Below, piece by piece: positions 48,812-58,767 of a stretch of DNA of 64,000 nucleotides. A program made the position numbers and the translations under genes. The notes beneath the pieces are model-generated. The model did not search any database. It saw only the letters and a program-made list of their open reading frames with translations, and had not been told where the DNA came from. Source of the stretch: Mycobacterium sp. JS623 (GTDB taxonomy: Bacteria; Actinomycetota; Actinomycetes; Mycobacteriales; Mycobacteriaceae); contig NC_019966.1 in NCBI RefSeq assembly GCF_000328565.1, forward strand, positions 2,418,001 through 2,482,000. Reading direction: 5' to 3'. Every line of letters begins with the position of its first letter. Position 1 is the stretch's first letter.

Positions 48812-49270
48812 ATGCCCGGTATCGCTGAAATCGCTTTGGGCGCAGCACCGATCGCAGGGGGCGCCTTGTTGGGTGTGGCCGCCGGTAATCTGAGGCCGCC
48901 GGACATCCGCGGAATGATCGCCAAGGACATGGACTTGCTCGAGCGGATTCCCGACGATCGGGCCGAATTGAAGGCCCGGCTGAAGGCCAGCATCGATCGG
49001 CGGATCGACGATCTCGTCAAGGCGGACGAGCGTAGCCGCGAACTCCGAATCGCCGCGATGTCGTACACCGGAAATTGGCGCGACATTGTGGTGTTCTTAT
49101 GCGCCATCCTATTCACGATTGTCTGGTGGAATGTCAGCCACAGCCGAGCCAACTGGCTGGTGATGTTCATCGTGATGATCGTCGTGTCCGTGGTCGCAGG
49201 CGTCTACGCGGGGCGCGGGCTACTGCGGGCGTTCGGCAAATTCATGCACCGAAACGGCACTAACGAATAA
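48812..49270 (+). CDS. Integral membrane protein of unknown function
   Basis: A 152-aa protein. An N-terminal glycine-rich hydrophobic stretch (residues about 5-25) is followed by a charged helical section (RIPDDRAELKARLKASIDRRIDDLVK, about 47-72) and two strong C-terminal membrane spans (about 93-109 and 114-138). A GGAGGGA ribosome-binding site precedes the ATG, 10 bases after phoU. It may anchor the PhoU-containing assembly, which is inference. Its end overlaps the convergent AlkZ-like gene by 11 bases. Confidence 0.7.
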   Translation: MPGIAEIALGAAPIAGGALLGVAAGNLRPPDIRGMIAKDMDLLERIPDDRAELKARLKASIDRRIDDLVKADERSRELRIAAMSYTGNWRDIVVFLCAILFTIVWWNVSHSRANWLVMFIVMIVVSVVAGVYAGRGLLRAFGKFMHRNGTNE

Positions 49271-50345
49271 CGTCGACCCGCGGCTGGGTTACCCCAAACG
49301 CCAACTGCAGCAATCGATTTCCCTCGCGAATGACTTCCTCCGCGACATCGAGACGACGGTACGGCTGAACCCGTAGGCTCGTCTCCTCGCCTTTTCCGAC
49401 GAGTTCCCATGTGCCCGAGACGAATCCGTCGACCAGCACCGTGCCGGGGAACACCCCGTTCTTGCCTGCGAACAATCGCTTGCGGTGATCGTCCGAGATC
49501 ACCCGCGTGCGATCGGCGTGTGAAAGCAAGATGTTGTCGAATGGGGCGACGAGTCGCACCGGTGCCGGTACGTCAGGATCGGGCCGTGGCGCATTTGGGA
49601 CGTCATAAAGAGTCTGTCCGCCTTCGCTTTTCAGTTGGACCACCTTCATCCGCTCGAGAACCTCACCCAGCCGGGTGAGGCCGCTCCACGTCTGCACGTC
49701 AGCGGCGCTCGCTGGGCCGAAAGCCGCCAGATACCGCATCAACAGGTCGTCAATCGTCGGGAGCTTGCCTCGCGGCTTCCCAAGCCAGGCGGTCGCGGTG
49801 GTCAGCCGGACCTGCCCGCTGCGTTGCCACAACGCCCGCGGCGGAACCTGTACCAACGGCAACTTGCTACGAGCGGCTTCCGCCAGCGACCCGGGTGGTG
49901 TGTCCGGCCACTTTTCGGCGAGCCGGGCTCCCACCTCGCCGGGCGTCAGCTGCTCGGCATCCAGAAGCCGTTCCGCCGCGTCGACGACCGCCGAAAGATC
50001 GACCGCCGCCAGCGCCTTGCCGTGTGTGGTGTTGCCGCGCAGCATCCGATCCAGTGCAGGCTGGACCAACGGGCGCAGCCGGTGACAGTCCTTCGCGGTG
50101 ACGAGGTGGATGGTGCCGCGCATCAGCACGATCCGAACGGCCTTTCGCGTGGTGAGCAGGTCGGACAGCTGCTCGCCGGTGAAGCCGTCCAGTCGGCTCC
50201 ACAACCCGTAGTAGGGCGCGAACGGCGCCTGCGCCTGCATGCCGACCAAGTGCTCGATCGCGTCCAGCGCGCCCATCGATGAGCGCTGCAACAGCATTTG
50301 ACGAGCGAGTGTGGCTCGGTTCAGCGCCCGCCGCGAAACCCTCAA
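49260..50345 (-). CDS. AlkZ-like winged-helix DNA glycosylase (HTH_42 superfamily)
   Basis: A 361-aa protein of the winged-helix (HTH_42, DUF1006-like) superfamily. The motif MQAQAPFAPYYGLWSRL near residues 35-51 contains Q-A-Q, the catalytic signature QxQ described for Streptomyces AlkZ, which unhooks interstrand crosslinks. MRGTIHLVTAKD near 77-88 is also family-typical, and the C-terminal beta-rich half (VLVDGFVSGTWEL) completes the fold. Substrate is inferred from the motif only. It overlaps the upstream dienelactone hydrolase gene by 4 bases. Confidence 0.75.
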   Translation of the reverse strand: MRVSRRALNRATLARQMLLQRSSMGALDAIEHLVGMQAQAPFAPYYGLWSRLDGFTGEQLSDLLTTRKAVRIVLMRGTIHLVTAKDCHRLRPLVQPALDRMLRGNTTHGKALAAVDLSAVVDAAERLLDAEQLTPGEVGARLAEKWPDTPPGSLAEAARSKLPLVQVPPRALWQRSGQVRLTTATAWLGKPRGKLPTIDDLLMRYLAAFGPASAADVQTWSGLTRLGEVLERMKVVQLKSEGGQTLYDVPNAPRPDPDVPAPVRLVAPFDNILLSHADRTRVISDDHRKRLFAGKNGVFPGTVLVDGFVSGTWELVGKGEETSLRVQPYRRLDVAEEVIREGNRLLQLAFGVTQPRVDVIR

Positions 50346-51082
50346 TTCGGCAGTGCGGACCCGAATAGCTCCTGCAACGCGATCCAGTGCCGCTCGGCGG
50401 CGTCTTCGTCATACGGCGGGTTATCGGGCACCGCGAAACCGTGCGCAGCGGGGTAGAACTCGACTGTGTGCGTGACGTTCGCGGCGGTCAGAGCCTTGTC
50501 CAGGGTCTCGGCCTGCTCGGGGGTGAACGAGCCGTCGTTCTCGGCGCCCGCGACGTAAACCGTCGCCTTCATCTGGTCGGCGAGCAGATGCGGGCTGGCC
50601 GCGTCGTCGGTGACCAGGCCGCCGCCGTGAAACGATCCCGCGGCCGCCACCCGGTCGGGCACTCGGCCTGCGACGATGACCGACGTCCGGCCGCCCATGC
50701 AATAGCCGCAGACGCCGAATGCGTCACCCTTGACCTCGGGCCGCGACGCGAGGAAGTCGAAGAACGCCGTCGCGTCCGAGGCGATCATGTCGGGCGTGAC
50801 GCTGCCGACCATCGTCATCAGGCGCTTGCGCTGCTCGGGGTCGCCGAACACGGTCTGCATGTCGAACGGCTCCCAGTCGCCGCTGCGGTAGTACACGTCG
50901 GGCAGCAACACGGCGTGGCCGAAGCCGGCCAGCCTGGCCGCCATCTCCTGGAACGTCTGCCGGACACCGCCGGCGTCGGGGTACATCACGACCGCCGACC
51001 AGGGGCCGGTGCCGTTGGGGGTGTGCAGGGTCACGGGACAGGTGCCGTCGGGCGTGGTGACGGTCGCGGAGATACTCGGCAT
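50342..51082 (-). CDS. Dienelactone hydrolase family protein
   Basis: A 246-aa alpha/beta hydrolase of the dienelactone hydrolase type. The nucleophile Cys is in [11 protein letters not shown] near residues 116-126, with Asp and His ([12 protein letters not shown] near 205-216) completing the Cys-Asp-His triad. The ATG at 51082 gives [13 protein letters not shown], whereas the upstream extension overlaps the thyA start and looks noncoding. It corresponds by position to Rv2765 beside thyA. It is coupled to the AlkZ-like gene. Confidence 0.9.
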   Translation of the reverse strand: MPSISATVTTPDGTCPVTLHTPNGTGPWSAVVMYPDAGGVRQTFQEMAARLAGFGHAVLLPDVYYRSGDWEPFDMQTVFGDPEQRKRLMTMVGSVTPDMIASDATAFFDFLASRPEVKGDAFGVCGYCMGGRTSVIVAGRVPDRVAAAGSFHGGGLVTDDAASPHLLADQMKATVYVAGAENDGSFTPEQAETLDKALTAANVTHTVEFYPAAHGFAVPDNPPYDEDAAERHWIALQELFGSALPN

Positions 51083-51125
51083 GGCATCCGTTGTACTCGT
51101 CGTCTCCGGACGTAAGCTGAGCGGC

Positions 51126-51926
51126 GTGCCGATAGCAACGCCGTATGAGGATCTGCTGCGGTTGGTGCTCGACAGCGGTACGCCGAAATCGGACCGCACC
51201 GGCACCGGCACCCGCAGCCTGTTCGGCCACCAGATGCGCTACGACCTGACCGCCGGCTTCCCGCTGATCACCACCAAAAAGGTGCATACCAAATCGGTGA
51301 TCTACGAGCTGCTGTGGTTTCTGCGCGGCGACTCCAACGTGCGGTGGCTGCAGGAGCGTGGCGTCTCGATCTGGGACGAATGGGCTTCGGAGACAGGCGA
51401 TCTGGGCCCGGTCTACGGTGTGCAGTGGCGGTCGTGGCCCACGCCGTCGGGTGAGCACATCGATCAGATCAGTGCGGCGCTCGAGCTGCTGAAGACCGAT
51501 CCCGACTCGCGACGCAACATCGTCTCGGCCTGGAACGTCGGCGAGATCCCGCAGATGGCGTTGCCGCCCTGCCACGCGTTCTTCCAGTTCTATGTCGCCG
51601 ACGGACGGCTGTCGTGTCAGCTGTATCAGCGCAGCGCCGATCTGTTCCTCGGCGTGCCGTTCAACATCGCCAGCTACGCGCTACTCACCCACATGATGGC
51701 CGCGCAGGCGGGGCTAGGAGTCGGCGACTTCATCTGGACCGGCGGTGACTGCCACATCTACGACAACCACGTCGAGCAGGTCACCGAGCAGCTATCGCGC
51801 AACCCCCGGCCATATCCGAAACTGGTTCTGGCGCCGCGTGATTCGATCTTCGACTACATCTTTGACGACGTCGCCATCGTCAACTACGATCCGCATCCGG
51901 CGATCAAGGCCCCCGTCGCCGTATGA
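51126..51926 (+). CDS. thyA: Thymidylate synthase (folate-dependent, ThyA)
   Basis: A 266-aa ThyA converting dUMP to dTMP with methylene-THF, producing dihydrofolate. The active-site Cys is in [12 protein letters not shown] near residues 147-158; [19 protein letters not shown] binds substrate. The GTG at 51126 gives [11 protein letters not shown], a few residues longer than the M. tuberculosis protein; the first in-frame codons upstream have no support. dfrA follows after 25 bases and regenerates the tetrahydrofolate consumed here. Confidence 0.96.
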   Translation: MPIATPYEDLLRLVLDSGTPKSDRTGTGTRSLFGHQMRYDLTAGFPLITTKKVHTKSVIYELLWFLRGDSNVRWLQERGVSIWDEWASETGDLGPVYGVQWRSWPTPSGEHIDQISAALELLKTDPDSRRNIVSAWNVGEIPQMALPPCHAFFQFYVADGRLSCQLYQRSADLFLGVPFNIASYALLTHMMAAQAGLGVGDFIWTGGDCHIYDNHVEQVTEQLSRNPRPYPKLVLAPRDSIFDYIFDDVAIVNYDPHPAIKAPVAV

Positions 51927-51951
51927 GTCCTGCTTGCAGTGCCGAACGTCG

Positions 51952-52443
51952 ATGACGACTGTCGGCCTGATCTGGGCCCAGTCCACCTCTGGTGTCATCG
52001 GCCGCGACGGCGGCATCCCCTGGCGGCTGCCCGAGGACCAGGCGCGCTTCAAAGACCTCACCATGGGCCACACCGTCGTGATGGGCAGGCTGACGTGGGA
52101 ATCGCTGCCAGCCAAGGTGCGGCCACTGCCGGGGCGCCGAAACGTCGTCGTCACGCGGCAGGCCGGTTACCCGGCCGAGGGCGCTCAGGTCGTCCCGTCA
52201 TTCGACGACGCGCTCACCGGCGACGACACGTGGGTGATCGGCGGCGCGCAGATTTACGCGCTGGCACTGCCGATTGCGACGCGGTGTGAAGTCACCGAGG
52301 TCGAGATCGACTTGCGGCGGCAAGACACCGATGCAGTCGCGCCGGTGCTCGACGAAAGCTGGCTCGGGACCAGTGGAGACTGGCTCACCAGCAGCTCCGG
52401 GTTGCGTTATCGGTTCGACAGCTATTTGAGGCAACGCCGGTAA
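51952..52443 (+). CDS. dfrA: Dihydrofolate reductase
   Basis: A 163-aa [28 protein letters not shown] (two adjacent blocks, residues about 7-30) contains the Met20-type loop, with the catalytic acid Asp in LPEDQ; the NADPH site shows [12 protein letters not shown]. It reduces dihydrofolate made by ThyA and is the target of trimethoprim. The start ATG reading [10 protein letters not shown] was chosen over an out-of-frame GTG. Confidence 0.95.
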   Translation: MTTVGLIWAQSTSGVIGRDGGIPWRLPEDQARFKDLTMGHTVVMGRLTWESLPAKVRPLPGRRNVVVTRQAGYPAEGAQVVPSFDDALTGDDTWVIGGAQIYALALPIATRCEVTEVEIDLRRQDTDAVAPVLDESWLGTSGDWLTSSSGLRYRFDSYLRQRR

Positions 52444-52477
52444 GGCGCTTGTCGGTGGTGTGCTGCACGATGACGAG

Positions 52478-53686
52478 ATGCCGCCGACTCTGACGGGCGC
52501 CCAGGCGCGCCGCATCGCTGTCGCCGCGCAGGGGTTCGCGGAGCCGAAGCCACGGGGCCCAGTCACCCGTGCACACCTGCGGCGGCTCATGGCGCGCATT
52601 CAGGTGCTGCAGCTGGATTCGGTGTCGGTGGCAGTGCGCGCCCACTATGCGCCGGTGTTCAGCCGGCTCGGCCCGTACGACCGCGATGTGCTGGATCGTG
52701 CCGCGTGGAGCCACTCGGCGCGCTCACCGCGGCTGCTGGTCGAGTACTGGGCGCACGAAGCCGCCTTGATGGCGGTCGACGACTGGCCGTTGCTGCGCTG
52801 GCGGATGCGTGAGTACACCCGCGGCCGGTGGGGAAACGTCAAGAAGAATCCGCGGCTCGCCGACGACATCATCGCCGCGGTGAAGGAACTCGGGCCGTCG
52901 ACTGCCGGCCAGATTGAGGCGCATATAGGCGCCGAACAGCGTGGCCGCAAGGGGCCGTGGTGGGATCGCAGTGACACCAAGTGGGTGACCGAGGCGCTGT
53001 TCGCCTCCGGAGTGCTGACGACCGAGACGCGTGTCGGGTTCGCTCGCCACTACGACCTTGTCGAGAACGTGCTGCCACCCGAAGTGTTGGCCCGAGAAGT
53101 TGATGAGGAGAAAGCAGTCCGCGAGCTCACGCTAAGGGCGGCCGCGGCGCTCGGTGTCGGAACGGAGGCCTATATCCGCGACTATTTCCGGTTGTCTCCG
53201 AATCGGTCGAAGCCCGCGATCGCCAAGCTCGTGGCGGACGGGGAGTTGGAGCCGGTCGAGGTCGTCGGCTGGACAGCGCCTGCGTATTTGCCTGCGGGCC
53301 AAACCATTCCGCGACGAGATCGCGGCACGGCGCTGTTGTGCCCGTTCGATCCGTTGATCTTCTTTCGGCCACGGGTGGAGCGGCTGTTCGATTTCCACTA
53401 CCGCATCGAAATCTATGTGCCAAAGCCCAAGCGCCAATTCGGTTACTACGTATGGCCTTTCCTGCTCGACGGACAACTCGTCGGCCGCGTCGACCTCAAG
53501 GCGGAGCGCACCGAGGACAGGCTGCATGTCGTGGGGGCGTTCTCCGAGGATGGGCAAGACAAGTCGCGGGTTGCCGCCTCCATGGTTGAAGAATTACGCA
53601 CGATGGCGAATTGGCTTGGGCTATCCGACGTCACGATTGGGAAGAACGGGGAGCTGACTAAGGATCTGAGGCGGCTGACCAGCTAG
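52478..53686 (+). CDS. YcaQ/AlkX-type winged-helix DNA glycosylase
   Basis: A 402-aa HTH_42 protein closely resembling YcaQ. The motif QVLQLDSVSVAVRAHYAPVF near residues 40-59 includes Q-L-D, the QxD catalytic signature reported for E. coli YcaQ (crosslink and N7-alkylguanine glycosylase). LLVEYWAHEAALM near 78-90 and the C-terminal WLGLSDVTIGKNGEL end are typical. The ATG gives MPPTLTGAQARR; GTG at 52460 adds six residues. It probably removes bulky alkylated bases; a second glycosylase with QxQ lies 2 kb away. Confidence 0.85.
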   Translation: MPPTLTGAQARRIAVAAQGFAEPKPRGPVTRAHLRRLMARIQVLQLDSVSVAVRAHYAPVFSRLGPYDRDVLDRAAWSHSARSPRLLVEYWAHEAALMAVDDWPLLRWRMREYTRGRWGNVKKNPRLADDIIAAVKELGPSTAGQIEAHIGAEQRGRKGPWWDRSDTKWVTEALFASGVLTTETRVGFARHYDLVENVLPPEVLAREVDEEKAVRELTLRAAAALGVGTEAYIRDYFRLSPNRSKPAIAKLVADGELEPVEVVGWTAPAYLPAGQTIPRRDRGTALLCPFDPLIFFRPRVERLFDFHYRIEIYVPKPKRQFGYYVWPFLLDGQLVGRVDLKAERTEDRLHVVGAFSEDGQDKSRVAASMVEELRTMANWLGLSDVTIGKNGELTKDLRRLTS

Positions 53687-53835
53687 AGGACTGTTCAGAG
53701 GGTTCGTCAGGAATTGTGATATGCGGCGCGGCAGGGGTCGGCAAGAATCGCGTCGCCCGCGAGAGCTGGTCGCGGCGGTCACGGCCAACCGCGAGGAGCT
53801 CGCCGCGTCGTTGCCCAAACGCATGCCGCCCCAAG

Positions 53836-55245
53836 CTAACCCTGGTTCTGAACCGCCGGCGTAATGCCTTCGCCACGCACCGTGCGCTCGTCGCTAAGGT
53901 CCGGCACGCCGCGGCCGCGCACCTTGTTGACGATGAACACCACCGTGCCGACGGCCAGCCACACGAGGCCGCCGATCTTCGCGAGGTAATCCGCGTTGAA
54001 CAGCACGTACCCGATGATCAGAAAGCCGAGCGTCGGCACTACGAGGTGCAGCAGGTAGTTCTTCGACTTCTTGCGCCCGATGTAATACCAGACGACCGAC
54101 ACGTGCAACAGGCAGAAGGCAAACAGCGCACCGAAATTCACCAGCGACGAGATCAACGCGATCTGGCCGACGAAGAACAGCACGAGCACCACGCTGATTG
54201 CGCTGACCACCAGGATCGCGGCCATCGGCACCTGACGGGAGCTGACCTTCGACAGGAAGCTTGGCAGCTGGCGGTCACGGCTCATCGAGTACAGCAGCCG
54301 GCTGGTCGCGGCCTGCGCGGCCATCGCGTTGGCGAAACCGACGGCCAGCACGTTGACGACGAAGAACGCATTCATCCAGCCGGTGCTCGACGCAGCCTCG
54401 ACCAGTTTGAAGAACGCGTTGCCTGCCTCGTCGTCGCTGAACGACTCACGCCCACCTGCCAGCAGGCTGGCCAGCCACGTCTGACCGATGAACAGGAACG
54501 CCACGATGAACAGCGCCCCGATCATCGCCTTGCCCGCCGGGTTCTTCTCGCCGGTGGACTCCTCGGCGAGCGTCGAAATGCCGTCAAAGCCAAGGAAACT
54601 CAGGACCGCGATCGACAACGCTGCGGCAATCAACGGCGCACTGACGGTGTCGGGGTTCCAGATCGGCGTGGTGCTCCAGTGCACGTTGGGCAGCGAGTTG
54701 CCGTTGATGGCACGCACCGCGATCACCACGAAGATCGCCAAGAAGACCAGTTCGAGCGCCAGGAACAGCCGGTTGGCGATCTTCAGCGAGTCGACACCGA
54801 GCAAGTTGATCACGGTGTTGACGGCGACGAATACCAGCGCCCACATCCATCTCGGCGTGCCGGGGAACAACCCGATCATCGATTCAGCGGCCAACACGTA
54901 CAGCAGCGTCGGGATCAGCAGGTAGTCCAGCAGGATGGCCCAGCCAGCGAAAAAGCCTGCGCCGGGATGGATTCCGCGGCCGACATACGAGAAGACCGAG
55001 CCTGCCAGCGGGAAGGATTTCGCCATCTGCGCGTACGCCATCGCCGTGAACACCATGGCGACCAAGCCGATGAGATAGACCAGCGGCACCATGCCCCCGG
55101 CACTGTTGTACACAACGCCGAAGATCGTCCAAGGCGCGATCGGCACCATGAAGATCAGCCCGTAGACGAGCAGGTCGACGGTTGCCACCGAGCGGTGCAA
55201 TTCCTGCTTGTAGCCGAAGGATTCGAGCGTGCGCTGACCGTCCAT
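53836..55245 (-). CDS. APC-family amino-acid permease
   Basis: A 469-aa transporter with twelve membrane segments of the amino acid-polyamine-organocation family. The first helix VDLLVYGLIFMVPIAPWTIFG and the G-F-D/E motif FLGFDGISTLAEES near residues 222-235 are characteristic. The precise substrate is unknown. It follows the prolyl-aminopeptidase-like gene after 28 bases, so import of an amino acid or amide plus hydrolysis is a sensible combined role. A GntR/FadR regulator is divergent. Confidence 0.9.
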   Translation of the reverse strand: MDGQRTLESFGYKQELHRSVATVDLLVYGLIFMVPIAPWTIFGVVYNSAGGMVPLVYLIGLVAMVFTAMAYAQMAKSFPLAGSVFSYVGRGIHPGAGFFAGWAILLDYLLIPTLLYVLAAESMIGLFPGTPRWMWALVFVAVNTVINLLGVDSLKIANRLFLALELVFLAIFVVIAVRAINGNSLPNVHWSTTPIWNPDTVSAPLIAAALSIAVLSFLGFDGISTLAEESTGEKNPAGKAMIGALFIVAFLFIGQTWLASLLAGGRESFSDDEAGNAFFKLVEAASSTGWMNAFFVVNVLAVGFANAMAAQAATSRLLYSMSRDRQLPSFLSKVSSRQVPMAAILVVSAISVVLVLFFVGQIALISSLVNFGALFAFCLLHVSVVWYYIGRKKSKNYLLHLVVPTLGFLIIGYVLFNADYLAKIGGLVWLAVGTVVFIVNKVRGRGVPDLSDERTVRGEGITPAVQNQG

Positions 55246-55273
55246 GAGCGTCCTATCGAGATTGGAGGGGTGG

Positions 55274-56185
55274 CTAGACGCGGGCTACTGCGTCGTGGTT
55301 GGCGAGGAAGTCGGCGACGACAGCGCGAAACTCCTCGGGCTTTTCGAGATGCGAGCAGTGGCTGGTGTCGGGAAATACGTGGCTGACTGCGCCGGCGATG
55401 TGATCGACGTAGGGCTGCCAGGCCGCGGGGGTCGCCTCGTCGAACTCACCGGCGATCACCAACGTCGGCGCCGTGACCTTGGACAGTCGGTCGATGATGC
55501 TCCAGCCACGCAGTGTGCCCCAGACGTAGAACTCGTTGGGGCCGTTCATGGTGTGGTAAACCGTCGGCTCCGCCTCCATCTGCGTGATGGTGTCGATCAG
55601 ATCCTGCGGCATGGGTTCGACCCGGCACAGGTGGCGGCGGTAAAACTCGTTGGTCGCCTCCAGGTACTCGGGATCGGTGACGGTATCCGCCTTCTCGTGA
55701 CGGTCCAACGCGGCCTGCGTTTCCGAGGGCAGCTGTGCGCGCAACTCCGCGCAGCCGGCCATCCAAAGCTCCATCGAGGCGGGGGAGTTGCAGATCGACA
55801 CAGAGGCGAGCCCGGGCGGCTGCCGCACCGCGATCTCTGCGCTGAGCATGCCGCCCCACGACTGGCCGAGAAGGTGGTACTCGTCGATGCCCAGCGCTTC
55901 GCGCACGGTATGGAACTCGTCGACGAACAGTTCGGGGGTCCAGAAATCAGCTGGGGCGTCCGGCAGGTGGGTGCTGTTGCCGCAGCCGATCTGGTCGTAA
56001 TGGATGACTGTGCGGCCGGTCTCCGCTGCGAGCTCAGCGATGTTTCGCACGTAGTTGTGCGCCATGCCCGGGCCGCCATGCAGGACGAACAGGGGAAGGG
56101 CACCGCTGCGCGCGTCGTCGGGCGCGGTGATCTGCACCCAGGTTTCGTGGCCACGGAACGGCACCGGCCTGGTCGTAGAAGTCAT
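55274..56185 (-). CDS. Proline iminopeptidase / L-amino-acid amidase-like hydrolase
   Basis: A 303-aa alpha/beta hydrolase of peptidase family S33. The diagnostic motifs are LHGGPGMAHNYVR near residues 35-47 and the nucleophile elbow GQSWGG near 106-111, with Asp in GEFDEATP and His in TSHCSHLEKPEEF. Members cleave N-terminal proline or hydrolyse amino-acid amides. It leads the operon with the APC permease. The divergent operator at 56209-56225 lies 24 bases upstream. Confidence 0.9.
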   Translation of the reverse strand: MTSTTRPVPFRGHETWVQITAPDDARSGALPLFVLHGGPGMAHNYVRNIAELAAETGRTVIHYDQIGCGNSTHLPDAPADFWTPELFVDEFHTVREALGIDEYHLLGQSWGGMLSAEIAVRQPPGLASVSICNSPASMELWMAGCAELRAQLPSETQAALDRHEKADTVTDPEYLEATNEFYRRHLCRVEPMPQDLIDTITQMEAEPTVYHTMNGPNEFYVWGTLRGWSIIDRLSKVTAPTLVIAGEFDEATPAAWQPYVDHIAGAVSHVFPDTSHCSHLEKPEEFRAVVADFLANHDAVARV

Positions 56186-56208
56186 GGCGCTCAGAATGAA
56201 CCCGTAAA

Positions 56209-56225
56209 GGTCTCATGACAAGACC
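56209..56225. promoter_or_regulatory. Candidate GntR/FadR operator
   Basis: GGTCT-CATGACA-AGACC is an inverted repeat in the 66-base spacer between the S33 hydrolase gene and the GntR gene. Position and symmetry suit a FadR-subfamily operator controlling both directions. Exact consensus for this regulator is unknown. Confidence 0.4.
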
Positions 56226-56251
56226 ATTGACCGAGATTTAACATTTTGGGC

Positions 56252-57019
56252 ATGGCGCACAACGGTGCACCCGCTTCGCCGGGGCTGCTGCACCAGCAGT
56301 TAGACACCTCGTCCCGGGTGGACGAGATCACCGACCGGCTGGTCACCGCGATCGCGATCGGTGAGTACCTGCCCGGTGCGCGGCTGCCGGTCGAACGCGA
56401 TCTCGCCGCCTCGCTGGGGGCGGGCCGCATGACGGTGCGGGCTGCGCTGGCGCGGCTCGTTGAGCGGGGCCTGCTGGAAACGCGCCGGGGCCGCGGCGGC
56501 GGATCGTATGTGCTCGACCAGTGGCCGGAGTCGTCCACCGATGTGGTGGGCCGCACGCTGCGGGGGCGGCTCGACGACCTGCGCGACCGCTGCGACGCGC
56601 TTTGCCGACTGCAGGGCACGGTTTGTCGCGCCGCCGCCGAATCCCGATCCGACGACGACGTATCTGTATTGCGAGCGAGATTCGAGGCGTACCGAACAGC
56701 CGAGAGCGGCCTGGAAGCGCAGCAGGCCGACAGTCGATTTCACCTCGCGATCATGGACGCCGCCCACAACGACGTCCTCAAGCAGCTCCTGCTCGATCTC
56801 AAGGCAACGGTGAGCATCGGCTCACCCGCCCACCTGTGGGGTGAACCAACGACCATGCGCACCATGGAATTACGTGCTCTCCATGAACACGAGCAGTTGG
56901 TGCAGGCGATCGCCGACGGCCGAGGGGACGACGCCGACGAGCTGGCGCGCCACCACGGCGCGATCGACTTCGAGCTCATCACCACGGCCATGCGCCGCGC
57001 CGGCGCGCTGACCGACTGA
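56252..57019 (+). CDS. FadR/GntR-family transcriptional regulator
   Basis: A 255-aa regulator. The N-terminal winged helix includes GEYLPGARLPVERDLAASLG (about residues 37-56) and GRMTVRAALARLVERGLLETRRGRGG; the C-terminal FCD helical domain has His/Asp residues (FHLAIMDAAHND near 161-172) likely to bind a metal-held ligand. It is divergent from the amidase-permease operon and probably controls it. The ATG at 56252 is preferred; a TTG two codons upstream is possible. Confidence 0.9.
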   Translation: MAHNGAPASPGLLHQQLDTSSRVDEITDRLVTAIAIGEYLPGARLPVERDLAASLGAGRMTVRAALARLVERGLLETRRGRGGGSYVLDQWPESSTDVVGRTLRGRLDDLRDRCDALCRLQGTVCRAAAESRSDDDVSVLRARFEAYRTAESGLEAQQADSRFHLAIMDAAHNDVLKQLLLDLKATVSIGSPAHLWGEPTTMRTMELRALHEHEQLVQAIADGRGDDADELARHHGAIDFELITTAMRRAGALTD

Positions 57020-57054
57020 ATCCACCTCGGCAAAGGCCACGTTAGGGTGTGCCC

Positions 57055-57807
57055 GTGGCTGAGACCGCGCCGCTGCGCGTGCAACTGATCGCCAAGACCG
57101 AGTTCTTGGCGCCGCCGGACGTGCCGTGGAGCACCGACGCCGACGGCGGCCCTGCGCTGGTGGAGTTCGCCGGACGCGCGTGCTATCAGAGCTGGTCGAA
57201 GCCGAATCCGAAGACGGCGACGAACGCCGCGTACCTGCGTCACATCATCGATGTCGGCCACTTCTCGGTGCTCGAACACGCATCGGTGACCTTCTACATC
57301 ACCGGCATCTCGCGGTCGTGCACGCACGAGCTGATCCGTCATCGCCACTTCTCATATTCACAGCTGTCGCAGCGGTTTGTGCCTGAGCACGATGCGCAGG
57401 TGGTAGTGCCACCCGGCATGGAGGACGACAAGGAGCTGCAGGACATCTTCACCGCAGCGGCCGACGCCAGCCGGGCGACCTACACCGAGTTGCTGTCCCG
57501 GCTGGAGGCGAAATTCGCCGACCAGCCCAACGCGGTGCTGCGGCGCAAGCAGGCGCGGCAGGCGGCTCGCGCTGTCTTGCCCAATGCGACCGAAACGCGC
57601 ATCGTGGTGACCGGAAACTACCGGGCCTGGCGGCATTTCATCGCGATGCGGGCCAGCGAGCATGCCGATGTCGAGATCCGCAGGCTGGCGATCGAGTGCT
57701 TGCGCCAGCTCATCGATGTCGCACCGCAGGTTTTCTCCGACTTCGAGGTCTCCACGCTGGCGGACGGGACTGAGGTGGCAACGTCGCCGCTGGCGACCGA
57801 GGCCTGA
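57055..57807 (+). CDS. thyX: Flavin-dependent thymidylate synthase ThyX
   Basis: A 250-aa ThyX, making dTMP with FADH2 and yielding tetrahydrofolate instead of dihydrofolate. The signature RHR-x7-S appears as [11 protein letters not shown] near residues 95-105. The second GTG (57055) is chosen: it gives [11 protein letters not shown], as in M. tuberculosis, and a TAGGGT box ends 6 bases before it, while the GTG at 57049 overlaps the predicted transcription start. thyX-dapA-rnj form a conserved run. Confidence 0.97.
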   Translation: MAETAPLRVQLIAKTEFLAPPDVPWSTDADGGPALVEFAGRACYQSWSKPNPKTATNAAYLRHIIDVGHFSVLEHASVTFYITGISRSCTHELIRHRHFSYSQLSQRFVPEHDAQVVVPPGMEDDKELQDIFTAAADASRATYTELLSRLEAKFADQPNAVLRRKQARQAARAVLPNATETRIVVTGNYRAWRHFIAMRASEHADVEIRRLAIECLRQLIDVAPQVFSDFEVSTLADGTEVATSPLATEA

Positions 57808-57840
57808 CGGCGCCGGGGGTATATAGCTACGGAACCGTGA

Positions 57841-58766
<926 letters not shown>

Positions 58767-58767
<1 letters not shown>

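Noticed and set aside
53687..53835. Extra coding exon joining the YcaQ-type gene and the spacer
   Set aside because: The YcaQ-type protein is full length at its stop, and the 149-base spacer shows nothing convincing.
53716..55386. 556-codon open frame on the plus strand
   Set aside because: Antisense to the APC permease, whose membrane-protein translation is convincing.
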